Assembly (NCBI RefSeq): GCF_014648255.1
Contig: NZ_BMQT01000005.1
Span: forward strand, 144,029 to 208,028
Length of the DNA stretch: 64,000 nt
From: Nocardioides albus
Lineage (GTDB): Bacteria > Actinomycetota > Actinomycetes > Propionibacteriales > Nocardioidaceae
Direction: 5' to 3'
Part shown: piece by piece, positions 26,699 through 34,365 of the stretch
How the letters are laid out: every line of letters begins with the position of its first letter
How positions within the stretch are numbered: the first letter of the stretch is position 1
Position numbers and translations under genes: made by a program
The notes under the pieces: generated by a model
Seen by the model: only the letters and a program-made list of their open reading frames with translations
The model's database searches: none
Told to the model about the DNA's origin: nothing

Positions 26699-27193
26699 GT
26701 GTTGCTCGTGCCGGTAGTTGATCCAGGGGGCCACCCGCAGCGGACGAGCATCGTGACCCGCGGCAGCCGCTGGCGTCGCGGAGTACGCATCTGTGGCCTG
26801 CTGGTGGCGGTCGTGGCTCTTGCTGCGCTCTCGCTCTGGTGGTTGGCGCGCGGATCGGGACCGGCGGAGGTCGCCCGCGAGTTCATGGAGACGACCTCTG
26901 TCGCCACCCTCTACGAGCTCGCCTCCGCCGAGGGTGACGAGCTCCTCGACGGCGGCGGCGCCCGCGCGATGATCGACGCCGCCGAGGGCGAACGGACCTA
27001 CGCCGACCCCAACCCCCGCGCGGTGAGCCGGACCATGGTCTTCGCCGAGCCCGAGGTGGAAGGCGAGACCGCCCGCGTCGAGGTCGCCGTCTCGTACGCC
27101 GCCGAGGACGGTTCGGTCCCAGACGAGTCGATGGTCGTCGTCCTCGTCCGTGAGGACGGGGAGTGGCGCGTCGGGAGCTGGGGCACGGCCTGA
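26699..27193 (+). CDS. Single-pass membrane protein, unknown function
   Basis: 164 residues from GTG 26699, with AGGAG upstream. One membrane helix (VRICGLLVAVVALAALSLWW, about 29-48) follows a basic N terminus. The extracytoplasmic domain of about 110 residues (VAREFMETTSV... then VEVAVSYAAEDG and DGEWRVGSWG) resembles NTF2-like or SnoaL-like lipoprotein domains. Family not recognised with confidence. Confidence 0.8.
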   Translation: MLLVPVVDPGGHPQRTSIVTRGSRWRRGVRICGLLVAVVALAALSLWWLARGSGPAEVAREFMETTSVATLYELASAEGDELLDGGGARAMIDAAEGERTYADPNPRAVSRTMVFAEPEVEGETARVEVAVSYAAEDGSVPDESMVVVLVREDGEWRVGSWGTA

Positions 27194-27238
27194 GACGGCG
27201 GATGATCAGGAGCGACCTCAGCGCCTAAGGTGAGTCGC

Positions 27239-28204
27239 ATGGGGGAGAAGGCGACCTACATCCAGCCCGGCAACGAGTTCGACCGGGACATGAACTACAT
27301 CCCGGACCGGATCACCCGGGACGCGCGGAAGCCGGAGTTCGGGCCGGGCGACGTGCCGTTGTGGCCGGTCGAGCCGGGCCGCTATCGGTTGGTCGCGGCC
27401 ACCGCCTGCCCGTGGGCCAACCGGGCGATCATCGTACGCAACCTGCTCGGGCTCCAGGACGTCATCTCCCTCGGTCTCGCTGGACCGACCCACGACGCCC
27501 GGTCGTGGACCTTCGACCTCGACCCCGGCGGGGTCGACCCGGTGCTCGGGATCGAGCGGCTGCAGCAGGCTTATCTCGAGCGCTACCCCGACTATCCGCG
27601 CGGCATCACGGTGCCGGCGATCGTCGAGGAGGTCTCTGGCAAGGTCGTCACCAACGACTTCCCGTGGATCACCCACGACCTCTTCCACGAGTGGACCGAC
27701 TTCTTCGCCGACGATGCCCCCGACCTGTGGCCGCGCGCACTCCGTGATGAGATGGACGAGGTCAACAAGAGGGTCTTCACCGAGGTCAACAACGGGGTCT
27801 ACCGGTGTGGCTTCGCCGGCTCCCAGGAGGCGTACGACGAGGCGTACGACCGGCTCTTCGCGGCTCTCGACTGGCTCGTGGAACGGCTGTCGCGGCAGCG
27901 CTACCTGGTCGGTGATCAGCTCACCGAGTCCGACATCCGGTTGTTCACGACACTGGCCCGTTTCGACGCGGTCTATCACGGCCACTTCAAGTGCAACCGG
28001 CAGAAGCTCGTCGAGCTGCCGGCGCTGTGGGCCTACGCTCGCGACCTCTACCAGACCCCGGGGATCGGCGAGACCCTCGACTTCGAGCAGATCAAGCAGC
28101 ACTACTACATCGTCCACACCGACCTGAACCCCACCCAGATCGTCCCGCTCGGCCCGGACCTCTCCGGTTGGGACGAGCCGCACGGGCGCGAGTCCCTCGG
28201 CTGA
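27239..28204 (+). CDS. Glutathionyl/mycothiolyl-hydroquinone reductase-like GST
   Basis: 321 residues from ATG 27239, with AAGG eight bases upstream. Xi-class glutathione transferase layout: thioredoxin-like N-terminal half with catalytic Cys in ATACPWANR, TVPAIVEE before the cis-Pro region, and a helical C-terminal half (VGDQLTESDIRLF). Members reduce S-thiolated hydroquinones. Actinobacteria use mycothiol, so that is the probable thiol. Convergent with a membrane protein gene. Confidence 0.93.
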   Translation: MGEKATYIQPGNEFDRDMNYIPDRITRDARKPEFGPGDVPLWPVEPGRYRLVAATACPWANRAIIVRNLLGLQDVISLGLAGPTHDARSWTFDLDPGGVDPVLGIERLQQAYLERYPDYPRGITVPAIVEEVSGKVVTNDFPWITHDLFHEWTDFFADDAPDLWPRALRDEMDEVNKRVFTEVNNGVYRCGFAGSQEAYDEAYDRLFAALDWLVERLSRQRYLVGDQLTESDIRLFTTLARFDAVYHGHFKCNRQKLVELPALWAYARDLYQTPGIGETLDFEQIKQHYYIVHTDLNPTQIVPLGPDLSGWDEPHGRESLG

Positions 28205-28222
28205 AAGAAGAGTTTCCTTCAG
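28199..28222. terminator. Hairpin between convergent GST and membrane protein genes
   Basis: GGCTGAAAGA pairs with TCCTTCAGCC (9 of 10), spanning the stop codon of the reductase gene and touching the end of the convergent gene at 28219. Confidence 0.55.
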
Positions 28223-28821
28223 CCGGCGTAGCCGGTGCGCTGTTGCCGCCTCGCTGCGCCGACTGCACCGAAGTACGCCGACGACGAGGGCAACCACAGC
28301 AGCACCAGGATGGCGACCACCAGCAGCGGGTCCACGACGGCGAGCACGATGTTGGCGGTCGACATCGGCATCGCCGCGCCACCGAGCGCGGCGCTGCCGG
28401 CGAGGTTGGCGACGGTCGACAGGCTGCCGAGCAACGAGAGGCCACCGAAGACGGTGGCGGTGATGCGAGCCCAATTGCGGCCCTTCCCGTTCGTGACCGC
28501 CATCCAGATCCACAGCCCGAGGGCGATCAGCCCGAGGACGGCGCCGCCGACCTGCATGATCGGGACGAAGACGTCCGCCATCTCCTGAGCGTCAAGGACC
28601 GTCGGGTCGTACGTCGGCTGCTTCTCCATCTCCGTCACCAGCTGCGTCTTCAGCTCGGTGGTGTCCATGGTGAAGAGGAACAGGGACGAGACGACAGAGA
28701 GCAGGCCTCCGACCCACATGCCGACCACGGCGTACGTCACGCTCTTCGGCCGCTCGAGTGGAGCAGCCGGGGGAGCGGCGGGCACGGGGTAGGGCTGGCT
28801 GTAGCCGTAGGGGTCGGACAT
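28219..28821 (-). CDS. Four-helix membrane protein with Pro/Tyr-rich N terminus
   Basis: 200 residues. A cytoplasmic N terminus rich in Pro, Tyr and Ala (SDPYGYSQPYPVPAAPPAAP) is followed by four membrane helices (about 33-50, 90-110, 120-140, 155-175). Similar to actinobacterial DUF4064-like or proline-rich-tail membrane proteins; role unknown. Read leftward, divergent from the secreted hydrolase gene with a 151-bp gap that holds its neighbour's promoter. Confidence 0.82.
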   Translation of the reverse strand: MSDPYGYSQPYPVPAAPPAAPLERPKSVTYAVVGMWVGGLLSVVSSLFLFTMDTTELKTQLVTEMEKQPTYDPTVLDAQEMADVFVPIMQVGGAVLGLIALGLWIWMAVTNGKGRNWARITATVFGGLSLLGSLSTVANLAGSAALGGAAMPMSTANIVLAVVDPLLVVAILVLLWLPSSSAYFGAVGAARRQQRTGYAG

Positions 28822-28897
28822 CGGGCGGCTCCGGTGGGTCGAGGGGCCGCAACTCTAGCGGCGCTCTGGAGGCCCGACCACCGAAATGTCTGAACCC

Positions 28898-28956
28898 TTG
28901 ACAGCGTGGCGGACCAGGGCCAAGATCAACAGGAATCCTGTCAATCAGGGATTCTG
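28898..28956 (+). promoter_or_regulatory. Promoter and tandem operator upstream of secreted hydrolase
   Basis: TTGACA at 28898-28903, 17-bp spacer, CAAGAT at 28921-28926. Just downstream, ACAGGAATCCTGT (28929-28941) is a perfect palindrome, and a degenerate copy (CAGGGATTCTG, 28946-28956) follows in tandem about 16 bp later. The SD AAAGGAG is at 28959-28965. The arrangement suggests repression over the transcription start. Confidence 0.6.
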
Positions 28957-28972
28957 TCAAAGGAGATGTCTC

Positions 28973-30325
28973 GTGCGCCTCACTCGTTCGATGACCCTCG
29001 CCGCCGCTGTATGCGCCGGCGTGGTCGCCTCACCGCTCGGCCCTGTTGCCGCTGCCGCGCCCGCGCCCACCACGCTCACTGGGTCGCTGCCCAACGGCAC
29101 GACCTGGCAGGCCGAGGTGCCCGAGGACTGGGACGGGACGACCGTTCTGTTCGCCCACGGATTCCGGATGGGCGCCGACAACCCCGCCTGGGACAACGGC
29201 TTCGCGCCGACAGCCGAGGCCCTGGTCGACCGCGGTACCGCGGTGGTCGCCTCGTCGTACGCCACGACTGGCTGGGCCCTCGGCACTGCCGCCCAGGACC
29301 AGATCGACGCGCTGGAGGCATTCGAAGCGCAGGCCGGAGACTCCGACCGGGTGATCGCGATGGGCCGGTCCATGGGTGGCCTGGTGACCAGCCTGATCGC
29401 GGAGCGTCCCGACGCCGGCGTGGACGCGGCGGTCAGCACCTGCGGCCTCGTCGGTGGGGGAGTCGCCCTCAACAACTATCAGCTCGACGCCGCCCACGCC
29501 GCGGTGCGGCTGCTCGCGCCGGATGCCGACGTCCCGCTCGTCGGGTTCACCTCGCCCGAGGAGGCCCAGGCGACCGTGGAGACGATCACGAAGGCGCTCG
29601 ACGAGGCGGCTCGCAGTCCCCAGGGACGGGCTCGTGTGGCTCTCGTTGCGGCCTTGCTGAACACCCCGACCGAGCTCCCGGGCGTCGACCAGAGCGATCC
29701 TGTCGAGCTGGCTGCGGCTCAGGCTGAGCTGGTCCGGACCACGCTGCCCGAGGTGATCCAGCGGCGCAGCGCCATCGTCAACGCAGCCGGTGGCGACAGC
29801 GGCTGGACCGCGGGCGTCGACTACGGACAGTTGCTGCGCCGGTCCGCCCAGCACGGCCAGGTCCAAGCGCTCTACCGCAGGGCCGGCCTGAACCTGAACG
29901 CCGACCTCCGCCGGCTCACCGGCACGGCCGACGTCGAGCCCGACGAGGACGGCTTGAGCTGGATGAGTGCGACCTCCGTGCCGACCGGTGACCTGCAGGT
30001 CCCGCTCCTCGCGACCCACACGCTTGTCGACGTGCTGGCGCCGGTGGAGTACCAGGAGGAGTACGCCGAGACCATCCGCCAGGCCGGCCGATCGCCGCTG
30101 CTGCGTCAGGCCTACGTCGACGCCGTCGGCCACTGTGCCTTCACGGTCGCGGAGAACCTCGCCGCCATCGACGCCGTCGAGCATCGGCTCGACACCGGCC
30201 GCTGGGGGACCGCCGCGACCGCGGAGTCTCTCGACGCCGCGGCCGAGGAGCACGGCGAGGGCAGATACGTACGCTTCCGTCTGGCCGAGTTCGTCAACGA
30301 CCGCACCTGGGGAGTTGAGAAGTGA
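28973..30325 (+). CDS. Secreted alpha/beta hydrolase
   Basis: 450 residues from GTG 28973 (AAAGGAG upstream). Sec signal about 1-24 (MTLAAAVCAGVVASPL, cleavage near AAAA-PAP). Hydrolase fold with oxyanion segment VLFAHGF, nucleophile GRSMGG, and a late GHCAF His. The C-terminal half has an Asp in HTLVDVLAPVEYQ. Substrate unknown; a secreted esterase or peptidase is most likely. The start of the next gene overlaps the stop (TGATG), so the two are co-expressed under a palindrome-controlled promoter. Confidence 0.88.
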   Translation: MRLTRSMTLAAAVCAGVVASPLGPVAAAAPAPTTLTGSLPNGTTWQAEVPEDWDGTTVLFAHGFRMGADNPAWDNGFAPTAEALVDRGTAVVASSYATTGWALGTAAQDQIDALEAFEAQAGDSDRVIAMGRSMGGLVTSLIAERPDAGVDAAVSTCGLVGGGVALNNYQLDAAHAAVRLLAPDADVPLVGFTSPEEAQATVETITKALDEAARSPQGRARVALVAALLNTPTELPGVDQSDPVELAAAQAELVRTTLPEVIQRRSAIVNAAGGDSGWTAGVDYGQLLRRSAQHGQVQALYRRAGLNLNADLRRLTGTADVEPDEDGLSWMSATSVPTGDLQVPLLATHTLVDVLAPVEYQEEYAETIRQAGRSPLLRQAYVDAVGHCAFTVAENLAAIDAVEHRLDTGRWGTAATAESLDAAAEEHGEGRYVRFRLAEFVNDRTWGVEK

Positions 30326-30912
30326 TGGCCGGCATCGATCGTCGCACCGTTCTCGGTGCTGCCGGGCTCGCCGCCGGCATCGTTGCCACCGGCGCCTCGA
30401 CCGCGACAGCTGCCGAGGGTGCCGTCAAGGGTGGTCGCAAGCCGCTCACCGAGGCCGAGTTCGAACGGTTGGTCAGCTCGGTGCCGATGGACCAGATCGG
30501 CCTCGAGCTCGCCTACGAGTCCGTCGTTGACATCGAGCCGTCGATGGTGCTCGGGACGGGGCCGTGGGGTGAGCGCTGGATGGTGCCGATCACCGGCGGC
30601 CGCTTCGCCGGGCCCCGGATCCAGGGGACCGTCCTGCCCGGCGGCGCCGACCGTCAGGTGATGCGACGCGACGGCGTCAAGCAGCTCGAGGCACGCTACG
30701 AGCTGCAGACGGACGACGGGGCCGTTCTCGCTGTGGTCAACAACGTGATCATCGACGCCGCCGAGACCCCGCGCTATGCCCGGTCCTGGCTGACGATCGC
30801 GGCCCCGGACGGGCCCCACGCCTGGCTCAATCGCAGGGTGCTGGTCGGCACGCTGGGCTCGCTGAGGCCCCAGCGTGACGCGGTGCTGATCCGGGTCTTC
30901 GCGCTCACCTGA
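30325..30912 (+). CDS. Tat-exported DUF3237 family protein
   Basis: 195 residues from ATG 30325, or GTG 30322. Twin-arginine signal: DRRTVLGAAGLAAGIVATGA, with the RR pair at about 5-6, then an A-x-A site near TATAAE. The mature domain of about 160 residues (LELAYESVVDIEPSM... and GGRFAGPRIQGTVLPGG) matches DUF3237, a small beta-barrel family of unknown function. Translationally coupled to the secreted hydrolase, so the two probably act on the same extracellular substrate. Confidence 0.9.
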   Translation: MAGIDRRTVLGAAGLAAGIVATGASTATAAEGAVKGGRKPLTEAEFERLVSSVPMDQIGLELAYESVVDIEPSMVLGTGPWGERWMVPITGGRFAGPRIQGTVLPGGADRQVMRRDGVKQLEARYELQTDDGAVLAVVNNVIIDAAETPRYARSWLTIAAPDGPHAWLNRRVLVGTLGSLRPQRDAVLIRVFALT

Positions 30913-30934
30913 GCCTCACGCGGTTCACGGAGGT

Positions 30935-30964
30935 GATCCCCCGGCTGCTGCTGTCCGGGGGATC
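30935..30964. terminator. Bidirectional hairpin after DUF3237 gene
   Basis: A perfect 10-bp stem GATCCCCCGG / CCGGGGGATC with a 10-base loop, at the convergence point of the DUF3237 and DUF2855 genes. Its right end touches the DUF2855 stop. Confidence 0.75.
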
Positions 30965-32057
30965 AGCCCGCGTCTGGGACGAACACGTGGCCGACGGCGG
31001 GATCCGTCGATCCGTCGTGAAAGCCGGCGATGACGCCGAGAGCATCGTCGAGGCCGGCGTGCTCGCGCAGTGTGATCGAGGGCTGGTCCGACGCTGCCAC
31101 GCGCTCGAGGAACTCGCGCTCGTCGCGCAGATAGCGCTGCATGAACGTACGCGACTGGCCCTCGGCCTTGTAGGCGTCGAGCTGGAGGGCGGCGAAGAAG
31201 AACACCGGGGCCGGCCCGACGAGGCTGCTGTCCTCCTCGGGGAAGCCGTCGGCCTGGGTCGAACCGACGAGGCAGTCGAACGCGAGCTGGTCGCCGAAGT
31301 GCTCGTGGACCCGGCGGCGCAGGTCGCCGTCGCCTGACAGGTCGACGTAGACGGTCCGCTTGGTGGCATCGATGGCCGTCAGATCGGCGTACTCATGGGC
31401 GGCGTCATAGTGGCCGAGGCGGTTCACGAAGTCGACGTTGCGGGCGGAGGTGAGCGCGATCCTCTGTGCGGGTGAGTCGGCGAGGCAGTACGCGGCGCCG
31501 TACGCCGTCTTGCTCGAGGCGCTCGAGATCACGAACTGCTCGGCACCGAAGAAGTCGCGGTCCCGCAGGTAGTCCGCGGCGGTGTAGGAGGTGATGAACA
31601 GGGCGCGGTAGATCGCGGTGAGGCTGTCCAGGCGTGGATCGGCGTCCTGCGGCTGGAGCTCGTAGAGGTTGTAGACCTCCGGCGTCCCGGTGCGGTGCTC
31701 GGCCCCGTCGACGAAGCTGCGGGAGGTGACCTTCGTGGGTCGCATCGTCAGGTGGGTCGCGATGGGGAAGTAGCCGAAGACCCGCGTCCCGACCGGGACG
31801 CCGGGGGCCATCGACTCGACGATCTCCGCATACCCCCAAGCCGGCATGCAGCCGTAGCCGGGCCGGGTGGCCGGGAACAGGTTCCAATAGCCCAGGGCGT
31901 CGCCGTAGACCGCGTACGTCATGTTGTTCGTCGTCAGCGCGAAGCGTTCGATCCGGGCCAACACCTCGCCCTCGTCGAGCTGCGGTGTCGGGATGTCCAC
32001 CAGCTCGGCCACTCCGAGGTCGCTCTTGAGCGACTCCACTCGGAAACTTCGAGTCAT
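30963..32057 (-). CDS. DUF2855 family protein (medium-chain reductase-like)
   Basis: 364 residues from ATG 32057, with GAGG upstream. The sequence has an alcohol-dehydrogenase/quinone-reductase-like layout: an N-terminal GroES-like part (VLARIERFALTTNNMTYAVYG), then SASSKTAYGAAY and a nucleotide-binding region without a clear G-x-G-x-x-G. DUF2855 proteins occur near acyl-CoA or steroid metabolism genes in actinobacteria. The promoter region holds an 18-bp palindrome of TetR-operator type (32104-32121). Confidence 0.87.
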   Translation of the reverse strand: MTRSFRVESLKSDLGVAELVDIPTPQLDEGEVLARIERFALTTNNMTYAVYGDALGYWNLFPATRPGYGCMPAWGYAEIVESMAPGVPVGTRVFGYFPIATHLTMRPTKVTSRSFVDGAEHRTGTPEVYNLYELQPQDADPRLDSLTAIYRALFITSYTAADYLRDRDFFGAEQFVISSASSKTAYGAAYCLADSPAQRIALTSARNVDFVNRLGHYDAAHEYADLTAIDATKRTVYVDLSGDGDLRRRVHEHFGDQLAFDCLVGSTQADGFPEEDSSLVGPAPVFFFAALQLDAYKAEGQSRTFMQRYLRDEREFLERVAASDQPSITLREHAGLDDALGVIAGFHDGSTDPAVGHVFVPDAG

Positions 32058-32103
32058 CGGTTCCTCATCTCCTGGGGCTCGGCGATCGGTTCCCGAGGAA
32101 CGT

Positions 32104-32121
32104 ACTAAGCGCTTGCTTAGT
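32104..32121. promoter_or_regulatory. TetR-type operator upstream of DUF2855 gene
   Basis: ACTAAGC-GCTT-GCTTAGT, 7-bp perfect arms, 47 bases before the DUF2855 start and 143 bases before bkdA. This half-site pattern is typical of TetR-family operators near fatty-acid and steroid genes in actinobacteria. No TetR gene is adjacent. Confidence 0.7.
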
Positions 32122-32196
32122 TGTCTACCGAATGCGTCGATCTTGCGGCGCCCGTTCCTCCCCCTGGGCGAGTACCGTGTGGCTATGCCGGTGTGC

Positions 32197-32250
32197 CACG
32201 GATCACAAGTCCGTGATCGGCGCAGCCAGCGGTGGCAACCCCACCCCGTG
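32197..32250 (+). promoter_or_regulatory. Structured 5-prime region ahead of bkdA
   Basis: CACGGA (32197-32202) can pair with TCCGTG (32210-32215), and GATCAC (32201-32206) with GTGATC (32213-32218). A second stem, GGTGG-CAACC-CCACC, follows at about 32231-32245. A downstream CCGTG (32246-32250) could compete for CACGG, giving alternative folds. A GAAGGA SD and the ATG at 32264 follow at once. It may be a repressor site or a structured leader. I could not match it to a known riboswitch. Confidence 0.4.
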
Positions 32251-32263
32251 TGAAGGAAGTGTG

Positions 32264-33394
32264 ATGACTGAGTTTCTGGATCCGAGTCCCAGCCACACCG
32301 ACATGGTGCAGCTGCTGAACCCCGAGGGAGAACGGGTCTCGCACCCGGACTTCGAGTTCTCACCCGACCGACCTGAGGACGAGGCCGTACGCGGCTTCTA
32401 CCGCGACATGGTGCTGACCCGCCGCCTCGACGTCGAGGCCACCGCGCTGCAGCGCCACGGCGAGCTGGGCCTGTGGGCTCAGCTGCTGGGCCAGGAGGCG
32501 GCGCAGATCGGCGCGGCCCGTGCGCTGGCGCCCCAGGACTTCGTCTTCCCGACCTACCGTGAGCACGGCGTGGCCTGGTGTCGTGAGGTCGATCCGATGC
32601 AGCTGCTCGGGCTCTTCCGGGGCACCGACCAGGGTGGCTGGGACCCCGCCGAGCACAACTTCGGGCTCTACACGATCGTCATCGGCGCCCAGACGCTGCA
32701 CGCGACCGGCTATGCGATGGGCGTGCAGATGGACGGCCTCGTCGGCACCGGCGACCCTCTGCGTGACACGGCGGTGGTCGCCCACTTCGGTGACGGCGCC
32801 TCCTCGCAGGGTGACGTCAACGAGGCGATGGTCTTCGCCGCCTCCTACAACGCCCCGGTCGTCTTCTTCTGCCAGAACAACCAGTGGGCCATCTCCGAGC
32901 CGGTCGAGCAGATGGTCAAGGTGCCGCTCTACAAGCGCGCCCAGGGCTTCGGCTTCCCCGGGATCCGGGTGGACGGCAACGACGTGTTGGCGACGTACGA
33001 GGTGATGAAGTCGGCGCTCAAGCGGGCCCGCGAGGGTGGTGGGCCGACGATGATCGAGGCCTACACCTATCGGATGGGTGCCCACACGACCACCGACGAC
33101 CCGACCCGTTATCGGCTCTCCGACGAGGTCCAGGCCTGGAAGCTCAAGGACCCGATCGCCCGGGTGGAGGCCTACCTGCGCCGTGGCGGCGGTGCTTCGA
33201 CGTCCTTCTTCACCAAGGTGGAGGCCGAGGCCGAGGAGTTCGGCGAGCGGCTGCGCGCCGGGATCCACTCCCTGCCCGAGCCCGATCCCGTACGTCTCTT
33301 CGACAACGTCTACACCGAGCTGCCCGAGGAGCTGCGTGAGCAGCGCGACGGCTACGCGGCGTACCTGGCATCCTTCGAGGGGGCTTCGCGATGA
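32264..33394 (+). CDS. bkdA: 2-oxoacid dehydrogenase E1 component, alpha subunit
   Basis: 376 residues from ATG 32264 (GAAGGA upstream). TPP-binding motif HFGDGASSQGDVNE... ending in FFCQNNQWAIS, YREHGVAW and YRMGAHTTTDDPTRYR, which with the length and the actinobacterial operon order fit the branched-chain 2-oxoacid dehydrogenase (the complex also called PdhA in mycobacteria). Catalyses TPP-dependent decarboxylation of the 2-oxoacids of Val, Leu and Ile. Overlaps bkdB by 4 bp. The pyruvate-specific alternative cannot be fully excluded from sequence alone. Confidence 0.93.
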   Translation: MTEFLDPSPSHTDMVQLLNPEGERVSHPDFEFSPDRPEDEAVRGFYRDMVLTRRLDVEATALQRHGELGLWAQLLGQEAAQIGAARALAPQDFVFPTYREHGVAWCREVDPMQLLGLFRGTDQGGWDPAEHNFGLYTIVIGAQTLHATGYAMGVQMDGLVGTGDPLRDTAVVAHFGDGASSQGDVNEAMVFAASYNAPVVFFCQNNQWAISEPVEQMVKVPLYKRAQGFGFPGIRVDGNDVLATYEVMKSALKRAREGGGPTMIEAYTYRMGAHTTTDDPTRYRLSDEVQAWKLKDPIARVEAYLRRGGGASTSFFTKVEAEAEEFGERLRAGIHSLPEPDPVRLFDNVYTELPEELREQRDGYAAYLASFEGASR

Positions 33395-34365
33395 AGATGA
33401 CGCTGGCGAAGGCACTCAACGCGGGGTTGCGGCAGGCGATGGAGGACGACTCGAAGGTCGTCCTCATGGGCGAGGACATCGGTCGCCTCGGCGGTGTCTT
33501 CCGGATCACCGACGGGCTCCAGAAGGACTTCGGCGAGGCGCGGGTGATCGACACGCCGTTGGCGGAGTCGGGGATCGTCGGCACGGCGGTAGGCCTCGCG
33601 CTGCGGGGCTACCGGCCGGTGGTGGAGATCCAGTTCGACGGGTTCGTCTACCCGGCCTACGACCAGATCGTCTCGCAGGTGGCCAAGTTCCATTATCGGA
33701 GCGGTGGGCGGGTTGCGATGCCGATGGTCATCCGAATCCCGTTCGGCGGCGGCATCGGAGCCGTCGAGCACCACAGCGAGTCGCCGGAGGCGCAGTTCGC
33801 GCACACGCCAGGGCTCAAGGTGATGGCGTGCTCGAACCCGGTCGACGCCTACTGGATGATCCAGCAGGCGATCGCCCACCCTGACCCGGTCATCTTCCTG
33901 GAGCCGAAGCGGCTCTACCACTCGACCAAGGCAGACGTCGACGTCGACGCGACGCCGGGGGAGCTGTTCGAGTCGCGGGTCGTACGGTCCGGTTCCGACG
34001 TGACGGTGCTCGCCTACGGGCCCACCGTGAAGACGGCCCTGACCGCCGCCGAGGCGGCCGCCGGAGAGGGCAAGTCGCTCGAGGTGATCGACCTGCGCAC
34101 CCTCTCGCCGCTGGACATGGCGCCGGTGCTCGAGTCGGTGCGGCGTACGGGCCGTGCCGTGGTCGTCCACGAGGCCCACGTCAACCTCGGCCTCGGCGCC
34201 GAGCTCGCCGCCCGGATCACCGAGACCTGCTTCCACTCCCTGGAGGCGCCGGTGCTGCGGGTGGGAGGGTTCGACACCCCCTATCCGCCGGCCCGGGCGG
34301 AAGAGCACTTCCTCCCTGACCTCGACAGAGTCCTCGACGCGGTGGACAGGAGCCTGGCATGGTGA
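33391..34365 (+). CDS. bkdB: 2-oxoacid dehydrogenase E1 component, beta subunit
   Basis: 324 residues. Standard E1-beta: GEDIGRLGGVFRITDGL, DTPLAESGIVGTAVGLALRG, EIQFDGFVYPAYDQI and RTLSPLD. Forms the alpha2-beta2 tetramer with the upstream gene product and supplies part of the TPP site. Starts at ATG 33391 within the bkdA stop region and overlaps bkdC by 7 bp, so all three are co-translated. Confidence 0.95.
   Translation: MKMTLAKALNAGLRQAMEDDSKVVLMGEDIGRLGGVFRITDGLQKDFGEARVIDTPLAESGIVGTAVGLALRGYRPVVEIQFDGFVYPAYDQIVSQVAKFHYRSGGRVAMPMVIRIPFGGGIGAVEHHSESPEAQFAHTPGLKVMACSNPVDAYWMIQQAIAHPDPVIFLEPKRLYHSTKADVDVDATPGELFESRVVRSGSDVTVLAYGPTVKTALTAAEAAAGEGKSLEVIDLRTLSPLDMAPVLESVRRTGRAVVVHEAHVNLGLGAELAARITETCFHSLEAPVLRVGGFDTPYPPARAEEHFLPDLDRVLDAVDRSLAW

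Noticed and set aside
32180..32260. tRNA or SAM-type riboswitch before bkdA
   Set aside because: The loop lacks U33 and T-loop sequence needed for tRNA, and the GGCAACC resemblance does not extend to the rest of a SAM aptamer.
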